A stretch of DNA of 64,000 bases, taken from assembly GCA_025453975.1 (NCBI GenBank), contig JALOPI010000024.1:1-64000 (forward strand), written 5' to 3'. The notes beneath the pieces are model-generated. The model ran no database searches. It saw only the letters and a program-made list of their open reading frames with translations, and was not told the origin of the DNA. Position numbers and translations under genes: made by a program. How positions within the stretch are numbered: the first letter of the stretch is position 1; each line of letters begins with the position of its first letter. This document shows positions 1-8,495 of this stretch, piece by piece. Source of the DNA: Syntrophobacteraceae bacterium. GTDB taxonomy: Bacteria > Desulfobacterota > Syntrophobacteria > Syntrophobacterales > Syntrophobacteraceae.

Positions 1-48
1 TCGATCACGACCCGCGCCCACAACCTGCACGAAGCCTTTGCATTCTCG

Positions 49-77
49 TTGACAGCACCCTTCCCTTCTGATAAAGA
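49..77 (+). promoter_or_regulatory. candidate sigma70 promoter of acs
   Basis: A perfect TTGACA -35 box lies at 49-54. It is followed 15-17 bases later by a weak -10 candidate in the stretch GATAAAGA (70-77). This would give a leader of roughly 200 bases before the acetyl-CoA synthetase start. The -35 is convincing, but the -10 and spacing are not ideal. Confidence 0.35.
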
Positions 78-237
78 TCTGCTCCGTGGCGAATCAGTAA
101 CGCTCGAACTCGTGATCAAGCTCGTTCTCGATCCTTGCGGTGGCTCCTCTTCGGCCGCTGGCGGAACCTCAGGCTGCACATCCTCACTGTTTTACTTTTC
201 TCAACCCCAAATCATTTCATCTTTATTTCTTTGGGTG

Positions 238-255
238 GCCGTTCGTTCGAACGGC
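238..255 (+). promoter_or_regulatory. perfect inverted repeat in the acs leader
   Basis: An 8-base perfect inverted repeat (GCCGTTCG, TT loop, CGAACGGC) ends 22 bases before the AGGAGG ribosome binding site of the acetyl-CoA synthetase gene. It could be an operator or a leader hairpin. It is not followed by a T-run, so it is not an intrinsic terminator. Confidence 0.45.
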
Positions 256-288
256 ATGGCGAAAAAATGTCTTTTTCAGGAGGATTCA

Positions 289-2229
289 ATGGCTAACGAG
301 TTGTTCCCTGTTCCGGAAGCGTGGAAGAAATCAGCCTACTGCGACAACGAGAAGTACCTCAAGATGTACGAGCAATCTGTGTCGGACCCGGAGGGGTTTT
401 GGGCAGAGCAGGCCAAGCGGATCACGTGGTTCAAGCCCTGGACCAAGGTAAAAGATACCTCCTTCACGGATGGAGTCGCCATCAAGTGGTTCGTGGACGG
501 CAAGCTGAACGTCAGCTACAACTGCCTGGACCGCCATTTGGAAAAACGCGGGGACCAGGTCGCCATCATCTGGGAAGGCGACGATCCCAAAGACAGCAAG
601 AGCCTCACTTACAAGCAGCTCCACGGAGAAGTCTGCAAGTTCGCCAATGTTCTGAAGTCTCAGGGCATGAAGCGCGGCGATCGTGCCACCATCTACCTGC
701 CCATGATTCCCGAGCTGGCCATTGCCATGCTGGCCTGTACGCGGCTCGGCATCATCCACTCCATCGTCTTCGCCGGCTTCTCGCCTGAATCCCTGGCGGG
801 CCGCATCGACGACTGCGGCGGCACCGTCGTCATCACGGCCGACGAAGGTCTCCGCGGCGGGAAGCGCGTGCCCCTCAAGGCCAATACCGATGAAGCCCTC
901 AAGAAGTGCCCCGGCGTCAAGAGCGTCATCGTCGTCAAGCACACGGGCGGCGATGTCCCCATGGTTGCGGGACGCGACCACCTCTGGTCCGACCTCATGA
1001 AGACCGCCTCGGCGGATTGCCCCTGCGAAGAGATGGACGCGGAAGATCCCTTGTTCATCCTCTACACCTCGGGCTCCACCGGAAAGCCCAAGGGCGTGCT
1101 TCACACGACCGGCGGCTACCTGGTTTACACGTCCCTGACCCATGAGTATGTCTTCGACTATCATGATGGCGACGTTTACTGGTGTACGGCGGACATCGGC
1201 TGGGTCACCGGCCACAGCTACATCGTGTACGGCCCCCTGGCCAACGGCGCCACCTCCATCATGTTCGAGGGTATTCCCAACTATCCCAACTGGTCCCGGT
1301 TCTGGGACGTTGTGGACAAGCACAAGGTCAACATTTTCTACACGGCTCCCACGGCCATCCGCTCGCTCATGCGGCAGGGTGACGAGCCCGTGAAGAAGAC
1401 CTCGCGCAAGTCCCTGAAGCTGCTCGGCTCCGTGGGCGAGCCCATCAACCCGGAAGCCTGGCTCTGGTATTACAACGTGGTCGGCGAGCAGCGCTGCCCC
1501 ATCGTGGATACCTGGTGGCAGACGGAGACGGGTGGAATCCTCATCACGCCTCTGCCTGGAGCCACGGCCCTGAAGCCGGGATCGGCCACGCGGCCCTTCT
1601 TCGGCGTTCAGCCTGAAATCGTGGATCCCGAAGGAAACTTCCTCAAGGGAGCCGCCGAAGGCTATCTGGTCATCAAGGACGCCTGGCCGGGCATACTGCG
1701 CACGGTTTTTGGGGACCATGAGCGGTACATTCAGACCTATTTCAGCAACTACCAGGGACTGTACTTCACGGGTGACGGCGCACGCCGCGACGAGGACGGC
1801 TATTACTGGATCACAGGCCGCGTGGATGACGTCATCAACGTTTCCGGTCACCGCATGGGAACGGCCGAAGTCGAAAGCGCCCTGGTGGCTCATCCCACAG
1901 TCGCCGAAGCGGCGGTGGTCGGTTTCCCCCATGACATCAAGGGCCAGGGCATCTATGCCTATGTGACCCTCATTGCGGACAAGGAGCCTTCCGAAGAGCT
2001 GCGCAAAGAGCTGGTGCAGTGGGTGCGCAAGGAAATCGGTCCCATCGCCACGCCGGATTTCATCCAGTGGGCCCCCGGTCTGCCCAAGACCCGTTCGGGC
2101 AAGATCATGCGGCGCATCCTCCGCAAGGTGGCCGCCAATGAAGTGGATAGCCTGGGCGACACCTCGACTCTGGCTGAGCCCGCCGTGGTGGACGATCTGA
2201 TTGCCAATCGCGCGGCTGCCGGCAAATAA
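289..2229 (+). CDS. acs: acetyl-CoA synthetase (AMP-forming)
   Basis: This 646-residue cytoplasmic enzyme activates acetate to acetyl-AMP and then acetyl-CoA. The ATP-binding signature [12 protein letters not shown] is at residues 259-270. The conserved [10 protein letters not shown] block is present, and the C-terminal [13 protein letters not shown] motif places the regulatory, acetylatable lysine at about K605. Length matches the family (about 650). The frame is open further upstream, but the start at 289 is chosen because an AGGAGG ribosome binding site sits five bases before it and family similarity begins there. It is monocistronic, with a leader hairpin upstream and an intrinsic terminator immediately downstream. 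In an acetate-oxidising or syntrophic anaerobe it would serve acetate assimilation or activation; that physiological role is inferred. Confidence 0.96.
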   Translation: MANELFPVPEAWKKSAYCDNEKYLKMYEQSVSDPEGFWAEQAKRITWFKPWTKVKDTSFTDGVAIKWFVDGKLNVSYNCLDRHLEKRGDQVAIIWEGDDPKDSKSLTYKQLHGEVCKFANVLKSQGMKRGDRATIYLPMIPELAIAMLACTRLGIIHSIVFAGFSPESLAGRIDDCGGTVVITADEGLRGGKRVPLKANTDEALKKCPGVKSVIVVKHTGGDVPMVAGRDHLWSDLMKTASADCPCEEMDAEDPLFILYTSGSTGKPKGVLHTTGGYLVYTSLTHEYVFDYHDGDVYWCTADIGWVTGHSYIVYGPLANGATSIMFEGIPNYPNWSRFWDVVDKHKVNIFYTAPTAIRSLMRQGDEPVKKTSRKSLKLLGSVGEPINPEAWLWYYNVVGEQRCPIVDTWWQTETGGILITPLPGATALKPGSATRPFFGVQPEIVDPEGNFLKGAAEGYLVIKDAWPGILRTVFGDHERYIQTYFSNYQGLYFTGDGARRDEDGYYWITGRVDDVINVSGHRMGTAEVESALVAHPTVAEAAVVGFPHDIKGQGIYAYVTLIADKEPSEELRKELVQWVRKEIGPIATPDFIQWAPGLPKTRSGKIMRRILRKVAANEVDSLGDTSTLAEPAVVDDLIANRAAAGK

Positions 2230-2257
2230 GCAGCTGACGTGAAGATGTGATACTACC

Positions 2258-2282
2258 GGGGGGGCGCTGCCCCCCCTTTTTT
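2258..2282 (+). terminator. rho-independent terminator of acs
   Basis: An 8-bp G/C stem (GGGGGGGC against GCCCCCC plus G) with a GCT loop at 2258-2276 is followed directly by six T residues at 2277-2282. It lies 28 bases after the acs stop and touches the stop codon of the convergent gene on the other strand. Confidence 0.9.
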
Positions 2283-3375
2283 ATGACTTCGCGGGATCGA
2301 TCCCCATGCGGTCTGACACGGCCCCATCGAGCATCGCCGCCAGCCCTCCACGTTCTTCGGGTGAAAAGCCGAAGACGTCCCGCCAGATGTCCTCTCCCTC
2401 CATGCAGAGGTACACGCACAGGTTCGGGTCCGCTTTGGCGATCCGCTCCCGCATGAAGCTGAACAGCTCCACCCGGATGTCCCGGAAATAGCGCATTTTT
2501 CCGTCCAGTCCCCGGATGAGCTCCCCGTAGACGATCCTGCTCTCGGGATGGCGGGCCTGAATGATGGCCTTGAGCTCGGGCATGAACCGAAACCCTCCCA
2601 GACTGATCCAGACGATGCTCCCGGGGTCCACGGCCTCGAAGAGGCGGTCCAGGACCTCGCCGTAACCCTCTTGCCAGCCCGGGTGATCGATGAGGGGGTC
2701 GAAGTGAAAGGCCAGCTTGTAGCCGGCCCGGGAGCAGCGGCGTGCCGCCCGCAGACGCTCGCCGATGGACGCCGCGCCGCTTTCTTCCCTTTTTCGAACG
2801 GCTGGCGCACTCAGGGACCAGGCCATGATGACCCGACCTCCGTGGGGAAGGTCCAGGAGATGGTCCACGAAATCGGTCTTGCTCTTGAGCTCGAGAACGG
2901 CGTTGGTGTGAGCGGCAACCAACGGAACCAGGCGGCTCGTGAGGCGGGTGTGAGGATCCAGCAGCAGGGAATCGGTGAATTCACCCGTGCCGATTCGATA
3001 CAGCTCCAGCGGGTGGGATGTGAGCTCGGCTTCCAGCCCTTGGAGCATTTCCTCGGTGTTTCCGAACAGCCTCAGGTTGGGCTGGCTGAAGTAGGCCTGG
3101 AGAATGCAATAGGTGCAGCCGAGGGTGCATTGCGCGCCGATGTGCAGGATCCTGTACCCGCAGCACAGGTAGTGGCGCGTTCCCGGGCATTGTCTGAGCG
3201 AGCGTCCCCGATATTCGACGACCTCCAGGAGGCGGGGGTCGAAGGGAGCCCCGTCGGGGATCTTGTCGACCACTTCGAAGATGGCTTCGTGCAGATTCTC
3301 CCTGAGCTGCTCCGCGAGAAATCCCGCGGCCACGGCTCGTTCCATTCGGATGAGCTGGGGGCGTATGGCCTTCAT
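2281..3375 (-). CDS. spore photoproduct lyase-like radical SAM protein
   Basis: The protein has 364 residues. The radical SAM cysteine motif CTLGCTYC lies at residues 83-90 and is preceded by a CPGTRHYLCCGYRI block. Segments such as TDFVDHLLDLPHGGR and GWQEGYGEVLDRLFEA match the spore photoproduct lyase (SplB) family, which repairs the thymine dimer spore photoproduct. The position of the SplB hydrogen-donor cysteine (Cys141 in Bacillus) appears to fall in YRIGTGEFTD (126-135), where there is no cysteine. The substrate may therefore differ and dimer repair should not be assumed. The start follows the conserved beginning MKAIRPQL; the ribosome binding site is weak. It lies 20 bases after the ParB-like gene, as the last gene of a purC-parB-like-spl-like run. 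Confidence 0.8.
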   Translation of the reverse strand: MKAIRPQLIRMERAVAAGFLAEQLRENLHEAIFEVVDKIPDGAPFDPRLLEVVEYRGRSLRQCPGTRHYLCCGYRILHIGAQCTLGCTYCILQAYFSQPNLRLFGNTEEMLQGLEAELTSHPLELYRIGTGEFTDSLLLDPHTRLTSRLVPLVAAHTNAVLELKSKTDFVDHLLDLPHGGRVIMAWSLSAPAVRKREESGAASIGERLRAARRCSRAGYKLAFHFDPLIDHPGWQEGYGEVLDRLFEAVDPGSIVWISLGGFRFMPELKAIIQARHPESRIVYGELIRGLDGKMRYFRDIRVELFSFMRERIAKADPNLCVYLCMEGEDIWRDVFGFSPEERGGLAAMLDGAVSDRMGIDPAKS

Positions 3376-3395
3376 GATCGGCTTCCCCGTGAGGC

Positions 3396-4421
3396 TCAGT
3401 GGTTTGAAGGAGTGTCGGGGGGATGCGGTCCGGTTGCGCTCCCCCGACTGGGCGTCAGGATCTCCCGGAGCCGGGCTGTCTCCGACCAGGATTTCAGCTG
3501 CCCGAGACGCTCTCGGAGATCTTCCTCGCTGAAAAAGACGATCTCCAGACGCCAATGGCTTCCCTCGAAGGAGGGCGGCGGCGCCAGGTGGGTGCGGGGG
3601 GGGAGCGGACGGCGGCGGAGCTGCTCCGCGAGCTGCCGCTCCCGGGCCTTGAGCCTGGGCCTGCGGGCATTGTCGAGCCAATCCCGCAAGGCCTGGGTCT
3701 TCTCCCGATGGCTCCAGTCCGGATGTTCGAGAATGCCCCGAATCTCGGGGCAGGGGAGGATTTCGCCCACGGGGAGCCGACGGCCTGCCGCCACATCCCG
3801 GAGCCCTTCCACGATCTCCACCTGGATGCTGGCGCTGCAGCGCAGCTGCTGGAGCATGGACATGATCACCGTCCTGTCCTGGCACCGTTCGGGCCAGCCG
3901 GCCAGCTCCAGGGCCGCCCGCTCGTGGATGGATCCCACGGCCGCGGCCTCCAGCAGGCTCCGGTCGGATTGAGACAGTCGCAGCCACTTTTGGAGGCTTT
4001 CCGGCCGGTGGGGCAGATCGAAGCCGTCCAGGAGCCGCCTCACCGCATCCGGTGGGAAGGGACCGGACACCAGGATGGCAGCCACCCGGGCCTTCTCCGC
4101 CGGGTTCGGGGGGGCTCCGTGAAGCCGCGCTTCAAGCCGCCACATCCAAAGCTTCCGTGGATCGGTGTGAATCGGAAACACCGCGCACACCGCGCGGTCC
4201 TCTCCACGCTCATGCAGGCATCGCAACCGCTTGAAGCCGTCGACGATGGCCAGCTTGTCCCCCGAGGTCCGCAGGACCCAGGGAGGCGTCAGGAGGCCGT
4301 GCCGGGCGATGGAGGCATGGAGGCCGTCCGCCGGGAGATGGCTCTCCAGGGCGAATCGCCCGTCTTCCCAGTCCAGGTGGCTCAGGAGGATCGGCTCGAT
4401 GACCGCGGATTCCAATGCCAT
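3396..4421 (-). CDS. ParB/sulfiredoxin-fold domain protein
   Basis: The protein has 341 residues. The N-terminal 100 residues resemble the ParB/Srx nucleotide-binding fold. A glycine-arginine box reads VDGFKRLRCL, comparable with the GERRxRA box of ParB-type CTPases but with Phe-Lys in place of Glu-Arg. A helical middle region follows, with a basic C-terminus. It is not a chromosome-partition ParB in context: there is no parA nearby. Instead its ATG abuts the purC stop codon with no gap, and it is followed by the SPL-like radical SAM gene. Co-transcription with both is therefore very likely. Its function is unknown; a nucleotide-dependent DNA-binding or switch partner of the radical SAM protein is an inference. 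Confidence 0.72.
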   Translation of the reverse strand: MALESAVIEPILLSHLDWEDGRFALESHLPADGLHASIARHGLLTPPWVLRTSGDKLAIVDGFKRLRCLHERGEDRAVCAVFPIHTDPRKLWMWRLEARLHGAPPNPAEKARVAAILVSGPFPPDAVRRLLDGFDLPHRPESLQKWLRLSQSDRSLLEAAAVGSIHERAALELAGWPERCQDRTVIMSMLQQLRCSASIQVEIVEGLRDVAAGRRLPVGEILPCPEIRGILEHPDWSHREKTQALRDWLDNARRPRLKARERQLAEQLRRRPLPPRTHLAPPPSFEGSHWRLEIVFFSEEDLRERLGQLKSWSETARLREILTPSRGSATGPHPPDTPSNH

Positions 4422-5321
4422 TTAGTCTTCGAGCCCCTTTCCCGTGAGCCGCCGGAGGGCTTCCAGGTATCGCTGGCGTGTATTGGCCACCACATCCTCG
4501 GGCAGGATGGGCGGCGCATCCGAGGTTTTCCAGCCCGATTGAATCAGGTAGTCCCGAAGATACTGCTTGTCGAAGCTCTCGGGGCTGCGGCCGACCTGGT
4601 AGCGATCCTGGGGCCAGAAACGGCTCGAATCGGGTGTGAGGACTTCGTCCACCAGGGTGAGCCTGCCGTCGATGATGCCGAATTCAAACTTGGTATCCGC
4701 CAGGATGATTCCCCTCTCCAGGGCGTAGGCGGCTGCCTTTCCGTAAATCTGGAGGGAGAGGTCCCGAACGCGGGCGGCCAGGTCCGACCCGATGATGTCG
4801 ATCATCCGGTGCACCGGGATGTTCTCGTCGTGCTGCCCCTGCTCGGCCTTGGTGGAGGGCGTGAAAATGGGCTCGGGAAGCCTCTCGGCCTCCCGCATCC
4901 CGCCGGGGAGGGGGATGCCGCACACGCTTCCCGTGCCGCGGTAGTCCTTCCAGCCGGAGCCCACCAGGTATCCCCGGACGATGCACTCCACCGGCAGCAC
5001 GCGCGCCTTGCGGACCCACATGGAGCGCCCCGAAAGCTGCGGGGCGTAGGGCCGGGATACCTCGGGAAACGTCGCGGCATCGGTGCTGATCAGATGGTGA
5101 TCGATGCTGTCCCCCAGGAAGTCCAGCCAGAACCGGGAGATCTGAGTCAGTATCTTTCCCTTGTCCGGGATGGGGGTCGGCATGACCACGTCGAAGGCCG
5201 AGATGCGATCCGTGGCGACGATCAGGAGTGAATCGCCCAGATCGTAAATATCACGCACTTTTCCCCGGGAAAGCAGTTTCAGGGCGGGAAGCCGGGTTTC
5301 AAGAATCGGCTGGCTTGACAT
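4422..5321 (-). CDS. purC: phosphoribosylaminoimidazole-succinocarboxamide synthase
   Basis: SAICAR synthase of de novo purine biosynthesis couples aspartate to CAIR using ATP. The protein has 299 residues, typical of the longer bacterial/yeast-like form. Signature blocks are RGKVRDIYDLGD near the N-terminus, PDKGKILTQISRFWLDFL and ECIVRGYLVGSGWKDY. The start at 5321 is chosen over an in-frame ATG at 5354 because an AAGGAG box lies seven bases upstream. The gene begins a minus-strand operon; its stop codon directly abuts the next start. Neighbours have no obvious purine role. Confidence 0.95.
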   Translation of the reverse strand: MSSQPILETRLPALKLLSRGKVRDIYDLGDSLLIVATDRISAFDVVMPTPIPDKGKILTQISRFWLDFLGDSIDHHLISTDAATFPEVSRPYAPQLSGRSMWVRKARVLPVECIVRGYLVGSGWKDYRGTGSVCGIPLPGGMREAERLPEPIFTPSTKAEQGQHDENIPVHRMIDIIGSDLAARVRDLSLQIYGKAAAYALERGIILADTKFEFGIIDGRLTLVDEVLTPDSSRFWPQDRYQVGRSPESFDKQYLRDYLIQSGWKTSDAPPILPEDVVANTRQRYLEALRRLTGKGLED

Positions 5322-5399
5322 CACGCGCTCCTTTTTCATCCTATCGATATCCATGGATAAATATGCTCATCACCCGTCGGGGCTCCGCACAAATGCGGG

Positions 5400-5428
5400 T
5401 TGACCCTCTGGCGCCCATTTGGTATTTT
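5400..5428 (+). promoter_or_regulatory. candidate sigma70 promoter
   Basis: TTGACC at 5400-5405 and TATTTT at 5423-5428 are separated by 17 bases. They lie in the gap between purC and the divergent membrane-protein gene, about 70 bases before the latter's start. Confidence 0.45.
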
Positions 5429-5499
5429 GCCACCAATTGCGATATCAGTATTTCTTTCGCCAAGTCAACAAAAGACGCATACAGGGCAGGTGTGAGCTT

Positions 5500-6315
5500 A
5501 TGAAAACAGCCAAGCAGACGCCGGCGGGCTCCAAGCGGGGTCTTGCCGGATTGTTCGACGAAGGAGAGCGCAAGGAGCTGTTTCGGAAGTACATTTATTT
5601 CCTGGGCTGGGTGGAGGTGCTCATCTTCATCGTGGCCTATCTTTACCAGCTGGGTGACACGGGGGTCGACCAGGTGGGCTCCGTGGAGCGGGGCTTCCCC
5701 TGGAAGACCTATTTCTTCGTCGCCTTCATCGTGCCGGTGGCCATCACCTTCCTTCTCGGAATGGTGATTGCCGGATTCAACAAGTACCTGGCCGATGGGG
5801 ATCGGGATCCGGAAGATGCCGCCCCGGACTCTTCCGGCCCATCGCGGGAATCCACGGTCACCCGTCTCGAAAGACTCCAGAAGGTGGTGGTCTGGGTTCA
5901 GCGACTGCCGTTTCTCGCTCTCCTGGCCCTTGTGGGGCTGAGCGCCGGCTTCATTTACAAGCTGGACAGCATCCTGAGCTTCCTGGAGATGGTGGGAGAG
6001 AGGTCGGTCCGGGTCCTGCTCATTTCCGGAGCCGTTGTGCTCGGGATAGCCTCCATTTTCGGGTTCATTCTGATCATTTTGAACTACCAGCTGCGCAAGC
6101 AGACCATGTCCTACGAGTACCGCAGCGAAGTGGCCGAGCGTTTCGGGCTCATCATACTGGATGACCATACCGTCCTCAACAGTGAAGGGAAGCTCCTGGT
6201 CCAGGGACGCCAATGGAAAAGCTCCGTGCCTCTGCTTTCGGCTTCGTCGGAACCGGCCTCCGGACAGCAACAGCCCGTGGCCATGGCTCGCCGCGTGGAC
6301 CTGGAAACGACCTGA
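5500..6315 (+). CDS. four-helix inner-membrane protein, function unknown
   Basis: The protein has 271 residues and I do not recognise its family. Four strongly hydrophobic segments are visible: about residues 28-48, 72-96, 146-165 and 178-202. An acidic, proline/serine-rich cytoplasmic-type linker separates helices 2 and 3. The C-terminal 70 residues are soluble. The first residues (MKTAKQTPAGSKRG) are basic, which fits an inside N-terminus. The start at 5500 follows a modest GCAGG site; earlier in-frame codons have nothing better. It appears monocistronic, with its own candidate promoter and a strong terminator at 6384-6413. Confidence 0.65.
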   Translation: MKTAKQTPAGSKRGLAGLFDEGERKELFRKYIYFLGWVEVLIFIVAYLYQLGDTGVDQVGSVERGFPWKTYFFVAFIVPVAITFLLGMVIAGFNKYLADGDRDPEDAAPDSSGPSRESTVTRLERLQKVVVWVQRLPFLALLALVGLSAGFIYKLDSILSFLEMVGERSVRVLLISGAVVLGIASIFGFILIILNYQLRKQTMSYEYRSEVAERFGLIILDDHTVLNSEGKLLVQGRQWKSSVPLLSASSEPASGQQQPVAMARRVDLETT

Positions 6316-6383
6316 GGAGGGCTCTTCCGTGCCGCTCCGCGGTGCCTGAAGGCTTCCGCCTTTTGCCGTCGTTTTGACACTCC

Positions 6384-6413
6384 GGCCTTCCTTTCGTCGA
6401 AGGCCTTTTTTTT
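6384..6413 (+). terminator. rho-independent terminator
   Basis: A 7-bp stem GGCCTTC/GAAGGCC with an 8-base loop (6384-6405) is followed by eight T residues (6406-6413). It separates the membrane-protein gene from tilS. Confidence 0.9.
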
Positions 6414-6440
6414 CCCATCGCCCAAGGCCCCTCGTCGCCG

Positions 6441-7886
6441 ATGGTCCGAAGACATCCCTTTCAGCGCAGTGTACTCGACTTCATCCGACGCCACCAGATG
6501 ATCTCCCCGGGAGACCAGCTTCTGGTGGGAGTTTCGGGTGGGCCTGACTCCATGGCGCTGCTGCACGTTCTCAAGGCGCTGGAGAACGTCCTCGACATCC
6601 AGGTCTTGACGGTCGCCCACTTCGAGCACGGGCTCCGGGGCGAGGAATCCCTGGGTGACCGGGATTTCGTGGTGCGGGCTTGTGCAGAAATGGGGATCGC
6701 ATGCCGGGTCGGGTCGGAGGATGTGAGGGCCGTGGCCCGCGAGCGGGGCATTTCATGGGAGATGGCCGCCCGATTCTGCCGCCACCGCTTCTTCAGGAGT
6801 CTCACCCGGGGACTGTCGGTAGCGAGCAAGATTGCCCTGGGCCACAACGCCAGCGATCAAGCGGAGGAGGTCCTCCTCAGGCTGTGCCGCGGCTCGGGGC
6901 CATCCGGCCTGGCCGGCATGCGTCCCATGGAGGTCTCCGGCATTGTGAGACCTCTGCTCTTCGCCACCCGGGCCCACATCCTTGAATATCTCCATGGCCA
7001 GAGGCTGACCTATCGCGTGGACTCCTCCAACCTGGTCCCGGTATGCCAGCGGAATCGAATCCGTCTGGAAGTGCTCCCCATTCTGGAAGAGATCATGAAA
7101 TCGGGAGTCGTCCATTGCATCGGGCGCCATGCAAGGCTCGCCGGCGATGAGGAGGACTTCTGGAACAGTGTCGTGAGCGGTGAGTGGGGCCGGGTCTGCC
7201 AGGAGGAAAGGGGAGGGGCCCTGCGGCTGAGTCGCGGGAGGCTTTTGGAGCTGCACCCGGCGATCCGCCGCCGGCTGCTGCGACACGCCCTCCAGCGGTT
7301 GAACGGACATCTCATCGGCGTCACCGCTCGTCACATCGAATCGATCGACACCCTGGCCCGGCAGGGAGCCCCAGGCAGCGCGATTCATCTTCCCTCATCC
7401 CTTCGGGCCGGTGTGGAGGATGCCACCTTGATTCTGATGTTGGAAGGGAGCCTGCCATCCTCTGTTCCTGCATGGAGCGAGCCCTGCTGGATCGAGGGCG
7501 AGGGGGAGTGTAGGTGGGGAGAGAAGGTGCTCAGGCTCGAGCTCCTGGATGCAAGACCGACCCCTGCGGTGACGAATGATGGGGCAGGCATGGATAAGCA
7601 CAGGGCTTTGCTGGATGCCGAGGCGATCCGGTGGCCACTGCGCCTGCGGACGTGGCTGCCGGGAGACCGCTTCCAGCCCCTCGGGCTCAAGGGGCACAAA
7701 AAGCTCCAGGATTTCTTCGTGGACCTCAAGGTCCCCCGCGCCGAGCGGCACAGCATACCGATCTTGTGCGATACGGAAAAAATCTGCTGGGTTGTGGGCT
7801 ATCGAATGGACGACCGGGTGAAGTGTATTCCGGGAGCGCGCCGGGTGGTGCGGATTGAAGTGCTGAGCGCCAATCCCGGGGAATGA
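6441..7886 (+). CDS. tilS: tRNA(Ile)-lysidine synthase
   Basis: This enzyme attaches lysine to C34 of the tRNA-Ile CAU anticodon, changing both amino-acid identity and codon reading. The protein has 481 residues. The PP-loop ATP pyrophosphatase motif SGGPDS is at residues 32-37, followed by HFEHGLRGEES. The conserved GHNASDQAEEVLLRL and FATRAHILEYL blocks follow, and then the C-terminal TilS substrate-binding region (LRTWLPGDRFQPLG). Length is somewhat above the E. coli protein (432). The start at 6441 lacks a good ribosome binding site but matches the family N-terminus. Confidence 0.93.
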   Translation: MVRRHPFQRSVLDFIRRHQMISPGDQLLVGVSGGPDSMALLHVLKALENVLDIQVLTVAHFEHGLRGEESLGDRDFVVRACAEMGIACRVGSEDVRAVARERGISWEMAARFCRHRFFRSLTRGLSVASKIALGHNASDQAEEVLLRLCRGSGPSGLAGMRPMEVSGIVRPLLFATRAHILEYLHGQRLTYRVDSSNLVPVCQRNRIRLEVLPILEEIMKSGVVHCIGRHARLAGDEEDFWNSVVSGEWGRVCQEERGGALRLSRGRLLELHPAIRRRLLRHALQRLNGHLIGVTARHIESIDTLARQGAPGSAIHLPSSLRAGVEDATLILMLEGSLPSSVPAWSEPCWIEGEGECRWGEKVLRLELLDARPTPAVTNDGAGMDKHRALLDAEAIRWPLRLRTWLPGDRFQPLGLKGHKKLQDFFVDLKVPRAERHSIPILCDTEKICWVVGYRMDDRVKCIPGARRVVRIEVLSANPGE

Positions 7887-7925
7887 CGGCCTGCTCCCAA
7901 AAAGGAGCTGGGACCGGCTGACTTT

Positions 7926-7952
7926 CCGGCGGTTGTGTCAGCACACCGCCGG
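7926..7952. terminator. stem-loop between convergent genes
   Basis: CCGGCGG (7926-7932) pairs with CCGCCGG (7946-7952), and an inner TGTG/CACA pairing extends the stem. It sits between the converging tilS and helix-hairpin-helix genes. No T-run flanks it on either strand, so it is a possible but non-classical terminator. Confidence 0.35.
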
Positions 7953-8001
7953 CTCCATGCTCGGCACGCTCACCGATTTTTGCAACGGTGCAGCCGAGCC
8001 C

Positions 8002-8373
8002 TTAAGGGGTGCCCACCGTGATCTTGGGCTCGAGGGCCTTGAATTTCTTATCGCCTATGCCCTTGACGTTCATGATGTCCTTGGTGGCTTTGAAAGCCCC
8101 ATGCTCCTTGCGGTATTTGACGATCTCCTCCGCGGTCTTGGGGCCGACACCGGGCAGCTTGGCCAGCTCTTCCGCCGTGGCCGTATTGATGTTGACGGGG
8201 CCGGAGACGGCTTCAGCAGCCGCGCCGGCCGCGGGCTTTTCGGCCCCGGCCTTCATGGCGGGCTGCGCGGGCTGGGCAGTCTTATCCTGGGCACACAGGG
8301 CGGCCTGAGGGGAGAAGAGCACGACCGCCGCAAACAGTACGACTAAAAAGGCAGGAATCAGCTTGGTTTTCAT
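8002..8373 (-). CDS. exported helix-hairpin-helix (ComEA-like) protein
   Basis: The protein has 123 residues. A signal peptide (MKTKLIPAFLVVLFAAVVLF, then SPQAALCAQ) is followed by an alanine/proline-rich linker of about 30 residues. A C-terminal ComEA-type helix-hairpin-helix domain follows (VNINTATAEELAKLPGVG and MNVKGIGDKKFKAL). Such domains bind DNA without sequence specificity; in competence systems ComEA takes up DNA at the cell surface. Small ComEA-like proteins are also common in bacteria with no known competence system, so a role in uptake is not established. The start at 8373 has a GGAGAC ribosome binding site. No other com genes are adjacent. Confidence 0.85.
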   Translation of the reverse strand: MKTKLIPAFLVVLFAAVVLFSPQAALCAQDKTAQPAQPAMKAGAEKPAAGAAAEAVSGPVNINTATAEELAKLPGVGPKTAEEIVKYRKEHGAFKATKDIMNVKGIGDKKFKALEPKITVGTP

Positions 8374-8495
8374 GGGATGTCTCCTCGAATGAAGCGGGTG
8401 AAATGGACCTCTTTGGGAGCAAGAAGCGCCGTCAATTCTGCCCGCCACAATACCGAGCCGAAATCGAAAGTCAAGGGCTGATTCCAGTAGCCTGT

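Noticed and set aside
331-1932. Long antisense open frame across acs
   Set aside because: It is a high-GC shadow in the opposite strand of a clearly conserved gene, with Gly/Val/Ala/Arg-rich composition and no family resemblance.
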